Assembly (NCBI RefSeq): GCF_021601625.1
Contig: NZ_BQHR01000001.1
Location: 124,001 to 188,000, forward strand
From: Pseudomonas paraglycinae
GTDB taxonomy: Bacteria > Pseudomonadota > Gammaproteobacteria > Pseudomonadales > Pseudomonadaceae
Direction: 5' to 3'
DNA: 64,000 bases
Part shown: positions 17,152 to 25,127 of the stretch, piece after piece
How the letters are laid out: every line of letters begins with the position of its first letter
Position numbering within the stretch: position 1 is the stretch's first letter
The notes under the pieces: generated by a model
Told to the model about the DNA's origin: nothing
Seen by the model: only the letters and a program-made list of their open reading frames with translations
The model's database searches: none
Program-made: the position numbers and the translations under genes

Positions 17152-17590
17152 GCACGGCTCCGAAGGTAAAGATGACGCGCATTCTACGCCGCAAGCGGAT
17201 CCGCGTTCGAAACTATTCCCGCGGGTGATGGCATCGCTGGCGATCGTCGGTGTGATGGTCGGGATGATGATCGGTCGTTTGACCACGCCTGACCCGACCG
17301 TCTTGCAGCAGGTCGAGGTGATCGATGGCGGTCTTGCGGTCTGGTTCAACAACGAGCCGAAGCTGCACGGCGAGATCGTCGATGGCAGCCTCGCGTTGCT
17401 GTTCGAGGCCGAAGGCAAGGCGCAGAAAGGTCAGCTCAAGTTCAACGGCAAGGACGTGAACTGGCGGACGCGGTTGAGTGACGGGGGGTTGTTGCTGACG
17501 CTGGTGGCGGCGCGGCCGCTGCAGGGCGACTGGGCCGGCCAGGCGGTCGATGACCGCTGGCGGCTGGAGATCCATCTCCGGGAGCAATAA
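17150..17590 (+). CDS. Conserved membrane protein of unknown function
   Basis: A 146-residue protein with a short cytoplasmic N-terminus, one transmembrane segment (about residues 27-43, MASLAIVGVMVGMMIG) and a soluble C-terminal part of alternating charged and hydrophobic residues with WFNNEPKLHGEIVDG and NWRTRLSDGGLLLTLVAARPLQGDW. No known domain was recognised. The ATG at 17150 shares two bases with the trmL start codon on the other strand. An ATG at 17228 is the alternative, but it would start inside the membrane segment. It is the PA5126-like position between trmL and ntrC. Confidence 0.65.
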   Translation: MHGSEGKDDAHSTPQADPRSKLFPRVMASLAIVGVMVGMMIGRLTTPDPTVLQQVEVIDGGLAVWFNNEPKLHGEIVDGSLALLFEAEGKAQKGQLKFNGKDVNWRTRLSDGGLLLTLVAARPLQGDWAGQAVDDRWRLEIHLREQ

Positions 17591-17800
17591 AAGAGGGAAT
17601 CCCCGGCCTGCCTGTACCAAGGTTCCCGAAACGGGCGGGCTCATCGCATCGCGTTCTGAGCCGGTGTAAAGAAGGAACCCCTGACCTGCCTGTATCAAGG
17701 GCCCCAAAAGGGTGGACTCATCGAGTCCTGTGTAAAGAGGGGAATCCCCGGCCTGCCTGTACCAAGGCCCCCGAAAGGGTGGGTGAATCGAATCACCTGT
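17586..17800. repeat. Three degenerate tandem units of 65-80 bases
   Basis: Units start near 17586, 17665 and 17730. Each carries an AAGA-rich lead, a CCCC-containing block, the core CCTGCCTGTAYCAAGG, then a second C/G inverted motif (CCCGAAACGGG, CCCAAAAGGG, CCCGAAAGGG) and a TCATCG/GAATCG tail. The small CCC-GAAA-GGG motifs can each form a hairpin. The first unit begins at the stop of the preceding gene. Unit length and spacing do not match a CRISPR array. Confidence 0.7.
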
Positions 17801-17863
17801 AGGAGTTATTGCAGGGGGCGTGCCAGGTTTTCGCGTTTTGAAACAAAAAAGCCCGGCACAACG

Positions 17864-17897
17864 ACGAAGGCCCCGTAATACGGGGCCTTCGTCTTTT
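17864..17897. terminator. Bidirectional terminator between the 17150 gene and ntrC
   Basis: ACGAAGGCCCCG pairs perfectly with CGGGGCCTTCGT around TAATA, followed by CTTTTC on the plus strand and a short T-rich run on the minus strand. It can serve both the convergent 17150-17590 gene and ntrC. From here to 18000 nothing else was recognised. Confidence 0.75.
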
Positions 17898-18000
17898 CAC
17901 AGGATGGGATTTTCAGCGGTTTACAGTGCAAGCCTGAGCCAGTGGCTGTGCCCGATTAAGGGTCACGGTGCCTTGCGGCGGTGCAGGCTGGCGCTGAATC

Positions 18001-19437
18001 TCAGCCTTCATCGCCCTCATCGTCATCCCCGCCATCGACTTTCATGCCGAGTTCCTTGATCTTGCGGGTCAAGGTGTTGCGGCCCCAGCCCAGCAGCACC
18101 GCAGCGTCACGACGACGCCCGGCAGTGTGCTTCAGTGCTGTCTCGATCATGATCCGCTCGAACGCCGGTACCGCGCTGTCGAGCAGGCTCGACTGACCGC
18201 GCGCCAGGGCCTGATCGGCCCACTGACGCAGCGCCTGTTCCCAGTTGGTGACTGGCGCCGAGTCCTGCGGCAGGCTCAGCAGTTCCGGCGGCAGATCGCT
18301 GATGTGCACCTCGCGCCCGGACGCCATCACGGTGATCCAGCGGCAGGTGTTTTCCAGCTGGCGCACGTTGCCTGGCCACGGCAGGTTCTTCAGGTATTCC
18401 TCGGTCTCGCTTTTCAGCAGCTTCGGCTCCACCGCCAGTTCTTGCGCAGCGCGGCTGAGGAAGTGCTTGGCCAGGGTCGGGATGTCTTCGCGACGGTCCG
18501 ACAGGCGCGGAATATGGATGCGGATCACGTTGAGGCGATGGAACAAGTCCTCACGGAATTTCCCGGCGTGAACCAGGGTTTCCAGATTCTGGTGCGTTGC
18601 GGCGATGATCCGCACATCGACCTTGACCGGCACATGCCCGCCAACACGATAGAACTCGCCATCGGCCAGTACCCGCAGCAGTCGGGTCTGGGTGTCCGCC
18701 GGCATGTCCCCGATCTCATCGAGGAACAGCGTGCCGCCGTCGGCCTGTTCGAAACGGCCGCGACGCAGGTTGGCCGCGCCGGTGAAGGCGCCTTTCTCGT
18801 GGCCGAACAGCTCGGATTCCATCAAGTCTTTCGGAATCGCCGCCATGTTCAGCGCGATGAACGGCGAGGCCGCGCGCGGGCTGTGGCGGTGCAGGGCGTG
18901 GGCCACCAGTTCTTTACCGGTGCCGGATTCGCCGTTGATCAGCACGGTGATGTTGGAGTGGCTCAAGCGCCCGATGGCGCGAAACACTTCCTGCATCGCC
19001 GGCGCTTCGCCGATGATTTCCGGGGTCCGGGTCAGGGTCGGTGCGACTTCCAGGCCTTGTTGTTCCTGGGCGTGCTGATTGGCGCGCTTGACCAGCGACA
19101 CGGCTTCGTCAACGTCGAACGGCTTGGGCAGATACTCGAACGCGCCGCCTTGATAGGAGGCGACAGCGCTATCCAGATCGGAGTGAGCGGTCATGATGAT
19201 CACCGGCAGCCGCGGGTGCTGCTCGCGGATCCGCGCCAGCAGGTCCAGGCCGCTGGCGCCGGGCATGCGGATGTCGGAGATGATCACGTCCGGCTGCTGG
19301 CGCGCGAGGCGGCTCATCACACCATCGGCGCTGTCGAAGCTCTGGGTGGTCATGCCTTCCTGTTGCAGGGCTTTTTCCAGAACCCAACGGATAGAACGGT
19401 CGTCATCGACGATCCACACGGTTTCACTACGGCTCAT
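18001..19437 (-). CDS. ntrC: Nitrogen regulation response regulator NtrC
   Basis: A 478-residue sigma-54 activator. The receiver domain has the acidic pocket DDD at 11-13 and the phospho-accepting Asp55 (VIISDIRMPG). The AAA+ domain (about 140-380) carries GESGTGKE and the sigma-54 contact motif GAFTGA. The C-terminus has a Fis-type helix-turn-helix (DAAVLLGWGRNTLTRKIKELG). The start overlaps the ntrB stop by four bases. It controls nitrogen assimilation genes including glnA 4 kb away. Confidence 0.97.
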   Translation of the reverse strand: MSRSETVWIVDDDRSIRWVLEKALQQEGMTTQSFDSADGVMSRLARQQPDVIISDIRMPGASGLDLLARIREQHPRLPVIIMTAHSDLDSAVASYQGGAFEYLPKPFDVDEAVSLVKRANQHAQEQQGLEVAPTLTRTPEIIGEAPAMQEVFRAIGRLSHSNITVLINGESGTGKELVAHALHRHSPRAASPFIALNMAAIPKDLMESELFGHEKGAFTGAANLRRGRFEQADGGTLFLDEIGDMPADTQTRLLRVLADGEFYRVGGHVPVKVDVRIIAATHQNLETLVHAGKFREDLFHRLNVIRIHIPRLSDRREDIPTLAKHFLSRAAQELAVEPKLLKSETEEYLKNLPWPGNVRQLENTCRWITVMASGREVHISDLPPELLSLPQDSAPVTNWEQALRQWADQALARGQSSLLDSAVPAFERIMIETALKHTAGRRRDAAVLLGWGRNTLTRKIKELGMKVDGGDDDEGDEG

Positions 19438-20519
19438 GTCGATGTGGCTCCTTGTTCCAGTGGCAGAAAGATCGAGAACGTGGTGTGGCCTGGATGGCTG
19501 TCACACTCGATCAGGCCCTGGTGCTGGCTGATGATGTTCTGGGTGATGGCCAGGCCCAGCCCGGTACCGTCCGGACGGCCGCTGACCATGGGAAAGAAGA
19601 TGGTTTCCTGGAGTTCCGCCGGAATGCCCGGGCCGTTGTCGATGATCTCGATCTTGGTCACCAGACGATGGCGGACGTGGCCGATGGTGAACTGGCGCAT
19701 GGCGCGGGTGCGCAAGCTGATGCGGCCCAGGCGCAGCTCGTTCTGGCTGCTGATGGCCTGCATCGCGTTGCGGACGATATTCAGCACCGCCTGAATCATT
19801 TGTTCGCGGTCGATCAGGACGTCGGGGATGCTCGGGTCGTAATCGCGCACCAGCGTGATGCAGCCCTGGCTTTCGGCTTCGACCAATTGGCAGACGCGCT
19901 CCAGCACTTCGTGGACATTGCACAGGGCCAGCGACGGCAGTTTGTTCGAGCCGAGCATGCGGTCGACCAGATTGCGCAGGCGGTCGGCCTCTTCGATGAT
20001 CACGTTGGTGTAGTCGCGCAGGCTGTCTTCCGGCAGTTCCCGGGCCAGCAGTTGCGCGGCACCGCGGATGCCGCCGAGCGGGTTCTTGATCTCGTGGGCC
20101 AGGCCTCGTACCAGCATCTTGCTGGTTTCCTGCTTCGACAACTGGGCCTCTTCCTTGGTGATCCGCAAAAGGCGGTCACGGGGATGGACTTCCAGCAGCA
20201 GCAGGGTCGCGCCGTTGCTGAGGATTGGCGTCACCGCGTAATCCACGGTCAGGGTCTGGCCGGTGAGGGCAGTGAGCATCGCTTCGCGCTTGGTGAACGG
20301 GTGCGCCTGCTCCACCGCCTGGCGCAACGAATTGAGCGCCTCGGTGGACTCGGTGAACAGCTCGCTGATGAACTGCCCATGGCTGCGCTGGCCGCTGATG
20401 GCCAGCAACATCTCCGCCGCCGGGTTCATGTACTCGAGGCGCAATTCGCTGTCGAGCAGGATGGTGGCGGTGGTCAGGTTGTCGAGTAGCAAGCGATGCA
20501 GTGCGTCACTGATGGTCAT
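19434..20519 (-). CDS. ntrB: Nitrogen regulation sensor kinase/phosphatase NtrB
   Basis: A 361-residue soluble kinase that phosphorylates or dephosphorylates NtrC under control of PII. It has an N-terminal PAS domain (LHRLLLDNLTTATILLDSELRLEYMNPAAE), the H-box with phosphorylated His142 (GLAHEIKNPLGG), and an ATPase domain with N, G1 and G2 boxes (NIVRNAMQA, IIDNGPGIP, GTGLGLAITQNI). The ATG at 20519 is preferred over the far upstream in-frame codon at 20807, as it matches family length and follows AGAGG. Confidence 0.97.
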   Translation of the reverse strand: MTISDALHRLLLDNLTTATILLDSELRLEYMNPAAEMLLAISGQRSHGQFISELFTESTEALNSLRQAVEQAHPFTKREAMLTALTGQTLTVDYAVTPILSNGATLLLLEVHPRDRLLRITKEEAQLSKQETSKMLVRGLAHEIKNPLGGIRGAAQLLARELPEDSLRDYTNVIIEEADRLRNLVDRMLGSNKLPSLALCNVHEVLERVCQLVEAESQGCITLVRDYDPSIPDVLIDREQMIQAVLNIVRNAMQAISSQNELRLGRISLRTRAMRQFTIGHVRHRLVTKIEIIDNGPGIPAELQETIFFPMVSGRPDGTGLGLAITQNIISQHQGLIECDSHPGHTTFSIFLPLEQGATST

Positions 20520-20575
20520 GAGGACCTCTTTTGGAGCATGGCGCGCGCAGGGATACAGCGCTGATGCGAGGAAAA

Positions 20576-20591
20576 TGCAAAAACCAAACCA
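20576..20591 (-). promoter_or_regulatory. Candidate sigma-54 promoter of ntrBC
   Basis: On the minus strand TGGTTTGGTTTTTGCA keeps the GG and GC dinucleotides with correct spacing for the -24/-12 consensus and has a perfect TTGCA, but the rest of the -24 box is weak. It lies 57 bases before ntrB. Confidence 0.4.
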
Positions 20592-20705
20592 AGGCTCCGA
20601 AAAGAAGCGTTCAACCCCTGAAACGGGCGTTTGACGCTCGTTTGCGTGGCAGTCGAACCGCTCTGGCGGGTACTTTCGAACCAAAATGGGTTGGAATGTG
20701 AGTAC

Positions 20706-20734
20706 GGTGCAGCGTATTGCACCAATATAGTGCG
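20706..20734. promoter_or_regulatory. NtrC-type binding sites upstream of ntrBC
   Basis: TGCACCAATATAGTGCG at 20718-20734 matches TGCACC-N5-GGTGCA at 10 of 12 fixed positions. It overlaps GGTGCA-N6-TGCACC at 20706-20723, a perfect inverted repeat of the same half-sites. The position, about 130 bases upstream of the candidate sigma-54 promoter, fits an enhancer for self-regulation of ntrBC. Confidence 0.55.
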
Positions 20735-20749
20735 CAAAGCTGAACGACG

Positions 20750-21373
20750 TCAGAAGAAACGCAGGAAAGGATTTTTCGGTTCGGCGGGTTTGTCTTTCAA
20801 TGGGCATTCCGGGCGCACGCCGTAGTCGGCGCTGACGCAGGGTTTGACCTGACGTTTCTGTGCCAGGGAAATGCGCTGCATGTGGAATGGCTGGTTGGCG
20901 GTTTTCTCCACGGTTCGGCCCTGGGCATCGAGGATCTCCACCGACAGGTTGTGGCTGCCGCGATCGATATTGCTCAGCGGGAACACCGGACTCAGGCCGG
21001 GTTCGCCGACGGCCTGGCCATCCAGCAGCAGGCGATACAGGTGACCTCTTTGCAGGCCCGGTTCGCTGGTGACGCTGACGATCAGCTCACCGGCGCTGCT
21101 GCGAATGGTTGCGTCCGGCTCGGGGATCAGCACGCGCAGCATGTCGTAGTGGAACAGTGACGGCTCTGCTGATTGCTTCGACGGTGTGACCGGTGCAGCG
21201 GCGGTCGGATTCGAGGCCATGCGATTGCTGGTGGCCAGCGGCACACGCTTGGCGTTGCCGTGCGGTTGGTCCGTATAGACACGATTGCCCTGGGCGTCGA
21301 TGTAAGTGAACACCTCGGCCGATGCGCCAAACGCCATCAGAAACAGGCACAGGGCAATCAATCCCCGCGTCAT
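20750..21373 (-). CDS. DUF4124 domain-containing periplasmic protein (second of a pair)
   Basis: A 207-residue exported protein with a signal peptide (about 1-20, ...FGASAEVF) followed by the DUF4124 motif FTYIDAQGNRVYTDQPHG. The rest predicts a beta-sandwich-like domain with PDATIRSSAGELIVSVTSEPGLQRGHLYRLLLDG. Its start overlaps the stop of the upstream paralogue by four bases (21370-21373). Function unknown. The gene lies between glnA and ntrBC, as in other Pseudomonas. Confidence 0.85.
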   Translation of the reverse strand: MTRGLIALCLFLMAFGASAEVFTYIDAQGNRVYTDQPHGNAKRVPLATSNRMASNPTAAAPVTPSKQSAEPSLFHYDMLRVLIPEPDATIRSSAGELIVSVTSEPGLQRGHLYRLLLDGQAVGEPGLSPVFPLSNIDRGSHNLSVEILDAQGRTVEKTANQPFHMQRISLAQKRQVKPCVSADYGVRPECPLKDKPAEPKNPFLRFF

Positions 21374-21876
21374 GGCTTGTGCACCCGCTGCACGGTGAAC
21401 ACCACCGCAGGACTCTGCTGAATGATCGCCTCGCCATTGATCACCTGCACCGCCAGCCGATGCTCGCCCCGGTCAACGTTTACCAGTTGCAGGATCGGCA
21501 CGTTGCTCGGCTGGCCATAAGGCGCGTCGTCCAGCAGCAGACGCAATTGATGCGGCGGTTGCAGGCGCGGCTTGATCAGTACGCTGACCGTGAACCTGCC
21601 GTTGTTGGCGCGCAGGGCTTCTTCGGTAGGCAGGCCGGTCAGCTCGAGCACTTCATAGGCATTGCGCGCAGGCTCGCGACTGGGCGTGTCTGAAGAGGGC
21701 GCACTCGGTGCCTGCGGCTGGACGCTGTTGAGCGGCGGCAACTCCACCGACTGCGCCTGCACGCCGTCCGGCGCGTGATCGCTGTACACCGTGTTGCCGC
21801 TGGCGTCGGTGTACTTGTAGATCTGCGCGGCGGCGGGCAGGGCGATCAGCAGCAGGAAGAAAAAACCACGACCCAT
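21370..21876 (-). CDS. DUF4124 domain-containing periplasmic protein (first of a pair)
   Basis: A 168-residue paralogue of the following gene, with signal peptide (about 1-18, ...LPAAAQIY), the DUF4124 core YKYTDASGNTVYSDHAPDG and a C-terminal part containing NGRFTVSVLIKPRLQPPHQLRLLLDD. The two proteins share this layout (beta-type motif near GRFTVSV/GELIVSV and a RLLLDG/D turn), so they probably arose by tandem duplication. Function unknown. Confidence 0.85.
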   Translation of the reverse strand: MGRGFFFLLLIALPAAAQIYKYTDASGNTVYSDHAPDGVQAQSVELPPLNSVQPQAPSAPSSDTPSREPARNAYEVLELTGLPTEEALRANNGRFTVSVLIKPRLQPPHQLRLLLDDAPYGQPSNVPILQLVNVDRGEHRLAVQVINGEAIIQQSPAVVFTVQRVHKP

Positions 21877-21975
21877 GGATTCGACCGATCAACAATGAGA
21901 TTGGCTTGCAGCATAGGCCAGGGGCGGCGGTAAGCCCAATCGGGACAATATCCGCTCACACAAACCGTTCAGGAT

Positions 21976-23265
21976 TTATTGTGCGGCGCCAGGCGTAACG
22001 GCATTCTCGCGGGCGCCGGACAGGACGCCTGCCTTGTAGTGCTCGATCAGGACCGGCGCACCCTTGGTGTCGACTTCGCGCAACTCGCCTTCCTTTACGT
22101 CGTCAACAAAGTTGACGTTGAGGATGTGGCCATTGTCGAGCCTGGTCACCCAAAGGCCTTGGCGTTTGTCATCGCGATATTCACCGCGCTCGGTAGTGCC
22201 ACGGACAGTCAATTCGCTGAGGCCGTTGAGTTGGCCGTGGGCATAGGTCTGGAATCCGGTGGCGACCCATTCCATGTCGTCGTGGTTGAGAAGCTGCCAA
22301 CGACCCTCGCGCAAATCATTGTGGAATTCGCCCTCCAGCGTTTGCCCATCCTGGTACAGCGTCCACTGGCCCTCTCGTTTGCCCTCTACGAAATTGCCGG
22401 ACTCCGAATATTTCTCGTCTTTGGAAGAAGACCACGGGCCGATCCGCACACCCTGCTTGTAGGCACCTTGGGCCGAGAGCGAGCCGGAATCATAAGACAC
22501 CGATTGGCCGTCTTCGCTGCCGGTGAATTTAGCCGGTTCGGTTTCCCAGGCAATACGCCTCACCCGATAGTTGTAGAGCGTGCGCTTGCCCTCGATGAGC
22601 GTCTCGTCGAGCCATCGCCAGAAAGTAACGGTAAGGAACCGGCCGTATTTTTCCTGATAGGTCTTCTTGAAGAAGTAAGGTTCGTCATCTGGCGTCGGGT
22701 CGCTCAGTGGGTCGTAGTACTGGCCGTAAAAGCTCACCAGTTTTCCTTGGCTGAAATCGAGTTGGTCGAATTCCGGTATGCCGGACGCTTCAAGGAAGAG
22801 GCTGTAGTTGAGCGGGGTGATTTGGCTCAGAGCCTTCTTGATGGTCAGGGCGTCGAGGTGTTTGCGACCTTCGGCGATGCGGTCCAGCGCCGGCTGCAAT
22901 CGCGTGACGCGGCTGTAGAGGTGGTCGTTGGCGTTGTATTTGTAGGCGTAGATTTTGTAGCGGTCGTTTTGCCGAAAAAGCACGAAGCGGGTCGGATCTT
23001 CACTGTCGAGCGACATGAGAAAAACCGACTCGATGCTCGCCTGGCCGAAGTCATCAAGCAATTGCGGACGTTCGCCCGGCGTGTCGCAACGGCAGTAATA
23101 GCCTTTGACGCCGTTCGTTTCCTTGATGAACGCCAGAGTCATCGAGCTCTCCTGCAAGCCCTGGATCAGCGGGTGAGCCAGCGGCTTGTTTTCATAGAAC
23201 TCGGCTGCGCCGACTGTCGAGCAGGTGAGGCCTGCCATCAGGGCGATAGCCCGTAACCACTTCAT
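21976..23265 (-). CDS. Exported protein with C-terminal MORN-type repeats
   Basis: A 429-residue protein with a signal peptide (about 1-20, ...TVGAAEFY). The N-terminal ~250 residues show no recognised domain but include two cysteines in YYCRCDTPGERP. The C-terminal ~170 residues contain MORN-like repeats: EGKREGQWTLYQDG, GEFHNDLREGRWQLL, HGQLNGLSEL, GEYRDDKRQGLW and VKEGELRE. The ATG at 23265 is chosen since it starts the signal peptide. It is separated from glnA by a terminator, and 99 bases from the DUF4124 pair. Function unknown; possibly accessory. Confidence 0.75.
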   Translation of the reverse strand: MKWLRAIALMAGLTCSTVGAAEFYENKPLAHPLIQGLQESSMTLAFIKETNGVKGYYCRCDTPGERPQLLDDFGQASIESVFLMSLDSEDPTRFVLFRQNDRYKIYAYKYNANDHLYSRVTRLQPALDRIAEGRKHLDALTIKKALSQITPLNYSLFLEASGIPEFDQLDFSQGKLVSFYGQYYDPLSDPTPDDEPYFFKKTYQEKYGRFLTVTFWRWLDETLIEGKRTLYNYRVRRIAWETEPAKFTGSEDGQSVSYDSGSLSAQGAYKQGVRIGPWSSSKDEKYSESGNFVEGKREGQWTLYQDGQTLEGEFHNDLREGRWQLLNHDDMEWVATGFQTYAHGQLNGLSELTVRGTTERGEYRDDKRQGLWVTRLDNGHILNVNFVDDVKEGELREVDTKGAPVLIEHYKAGVLSGARENAVTPGAAQ

Positions 23266-23331
23266 GCGAATCCCTTCGTCAAGGCGCCGGTCATGGCGCG
23301 AAAGCGGCGGATTATCCACGGATGAGCGGGC

Positions 23332-23367
23332 ACAAAAAAGGCCTCCCGAAGGAGGCCTCTTTTTGTC
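23332..23367 (-). terminator. Rho-independent terminator of glnA
   Basis: GGCCTCC and GGAGGCC form a stem around CGAA, with flanking A and T runs on both sides (ACAAAAAGAGGCC on the minus strand, ending in TTTTTTG). Confidence 0.88.
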
Positions 23368-23393
23368 ACGCCGCGTAGCGCGGCGCTACCGGA

Positions 23394-24800
23394 TCAGCAG
23401 CTGTAGTACAGCTCATATTCCAGTGGGTGTACGAAGGTGCGGACCTTGATTTCTTCTTCGGATTTCAGCGCGATGTAAGCGTCGATGAAGTCGTCGGAGA
23501 ACACGCCGCCCTTGGTCAGGAACGCGCGGCCCTTGTCCAGCTCTTCCAGGGCTTCTTTCAGGCTGCCGCAAACTTGCGGGATCTCTTTCGCCTCTTCAGG
23601 CGGCAGGTCGTACAGGTTTTTGTCAGCTGCGTCGCCTGGGTGGATCTTGTTCTGGATACCGTCCAGACCGGCCATCAGCAGTGCTGCGAAAGCCAGGTAC
23701 GGGTTGGCAGCCGGATCCGGGAAACGGGCTTCGATACGACGGCCTTTAGGGCTGTTGACGTAAGGAATACGGATCGAGGCGGAACGGTTGCGAGCCGAGT
23801 AGGCCAGCATTACCGGGGCTTCGAAGCCTGGCACCAGACGCTTGTAGGAGTTGGTGGCCGGGTTGGTGAAGCCGTTCAGGGCCTTACCGTGCTTGATGAT
23901 GCCGCCGATGAAGTACAGGGCGGTGTCGGACAGGCCGGCATAGCCTTCACCCGCGAAGGTGTTCTTGCCATCTTTGGAGATGGACATGTGAACGTGCATG
24001 CCCGAACCGTTGTCGCCGTACAGCGGCTTCGGCATGAAGGTCGCGGTACGGCCGTAGGCGTCGGCAACGTTGTGTACAACGTATTTCAGGGTCTGGGTTT
24101 CGTCGGCTTTCTTCACCAGGGTGTTGAACTTGACGCCGATTTCGTTCTGGCCGGCAGTTGCCACTTCGTGGTGGTGAACTTCAACGGTCAGGCCCATTTC
24201 TTCCAGTGCGTTGCACATGGAGGTACGGATTTCGTGGTCGTGGTCGAACGGCGGAACCGGGAAGTAGCCACCTTTCACGCCTGGACGGTGGCCTTTGTTG
24301 CCGCCTTCCACGTCCTGGTCGGACATCCACGAGCCTTGTTCGGAGTAGATCTTGAACATCGAACCGGAGATGTCGGACTTGAACTTCACTTCGTCGAAGA
24401 TGAAGAACTCAGGCTCCGGACCGGCGAATACGGTGTCACCGATACCGGTGGTCTTCAGGTATTCCTCGGCGCGGCGGGCGATGGCGCGCGGGTCGCGATC
24501 GTAACCTTGCATGGTCGAAGGTTCGATGATGTCGCAGACCAGGATCAGGGTCGGCTCTTCGGTGAACGGGTCCAGTACGGCGGTTTCGTCGTCCGGCAGC
24601 AGGATCATGTCGGAGGCTTCGATGCCTTTCCAGCCAGCGATGGAGGAACCGTCGAACATCTTGCCAACTTCGAAGAAGTCGTCTTCCAGCGCATCGCGAG
24701 CCGGCATGGTCACGTGGTGCTGAGTGCCTTTGGTGTCCGTGAAGCGCAGATCAATCCACTTGACGTCATGATCTTTGATGAGTTGAACCGACTTCGACAT
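23394..24800 (-). CDS. glnA: Type I glutamine synthetase
   Basis: Makes glutamine from glutamate, ammonia and ATP, the main nitrogen-assimilation step. The 468-residue protein is the adenylylated type: Tyr397 in [10 protein letters not shown] is the modification site. Other signatures are [12 protein letters not shown] near the N-terminus, the ATP-binding [16 protein letters not shown] and [10 protein letters not shown] sigma-54 promoter and an NtrC-type site lie upstream. Confidence 0.98.
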   Translation of the reverse strand: MSKSVQLIKDHDVKWIDLRFTDTKGTQHHVTMPARDALEDDFFEVGKMFDGSSIAGWKGIEASDMILLPDDETAVLDPFTEEPTLILVCDIIEPSTMQGYDRDPRAIARRAEEYLKTTGIGDTVFAGPEPEFFIFDEVKFKSDISGSMFKIYSEQGSWMSDQDVEGGNKGHRPGVKGGYFPVPPFDHDHEIRTSMCNALEEMGLTVEVHHHEVATAGQNEIGVKFNTLVKKADETQTLKYVVHNVADAYGRTATFMPKPLYGDNGSGMHVHMSISKDGKNTFAGEGYAGLSDTALYFIGGIIKHGKALNGFTNPATNSYKRLVPGFEAPVMLAYSARNRSASIRIPYVNSPKGRRIEARFPDPAANPYLAFAALLMAGLDGIQNKIHPGDAADKNLYDLPPEEAKEIPQVCGSLKEALEELDKGRAFLTKGGVFSDDFIDAYIALKSEEEIKVRTFVHPLEYELYYSC

Positions 24801-24895
24801 AGTGTCCTCCGGGTGAATTAGGGCGGGTAGTGGATGCCCTTAATAGTGGTGATGCCGGCGCGAATACTCTGCCAAGGCAACCTGCCTCACAAGGG

Positions 24896-24911
24896 AGCAA
24901 ATTGCATGCCA
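24896..24911 (-). promoter_or_regulatory. Sigma-54 (-24/-12) promoter of glnA
   Basis: On the minus strand TGGCATGCAATTTGCT matches TGGCACG-N4-TTGCT with a single difference in the fixed positions. It lies 96 bases before the glnA start. This is what is expected of a nitrogen-regulated glnA. Confidence 0.85.
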
Positions 24912-25014
24912 GTGCCCCAGCATGGGTTTTTTGCCCCAAATTCACGCTTCTAAAGGTCGAAAGCGCCTTAAAGGCGAAAATCTCGCCCTTTAATGTAGCG
25001 CTCAAATCGAAAAA

Positions 25015-25031
25015 TGACCCGTTTTGGTGCG
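25015..25031. promoter_or_regulatory. Candidate NtrC enhancer site for glnA
   Basis: TGACCCGTTTTGGTGCG matches 9 of 12 fixed positions of TGCACC-N5-GGTGCA. It is about 105 bases upstream of the glnA sigma-54 promoter, a normal enhancer distance. The gap also contains an AT-rich stretch that could bind IHF. Confidence 0.4.
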
Positions 25032-25079
25032 CGCAAAACCTTCTGCACATTAACTGGTTAAACCTTGAGCAATTTCCGC

Positions 25080-25085
25080 TATAAT
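25080..25085 (+). promoter_or_regulatory. Candidate -10 element of the thiI promoter
   Basis: A perfect TATAAT lies 43 bases before thiI; the -35 region at proper spacing is poor (GTTAAA). Confidence 0.4.
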
Positions 25086-25127
25086 CCGCGCCCCCCTTTT
25101 TCGGCTGGCCCTGCGCGCGCTGTTTTC

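Noticed and set aside
17586-17800. Possible CRISPR array
   Set aside because: The units are long (65-80 bases), few, degenerate along their whole length and without distinct equal-size spacers; no cas genes are present.
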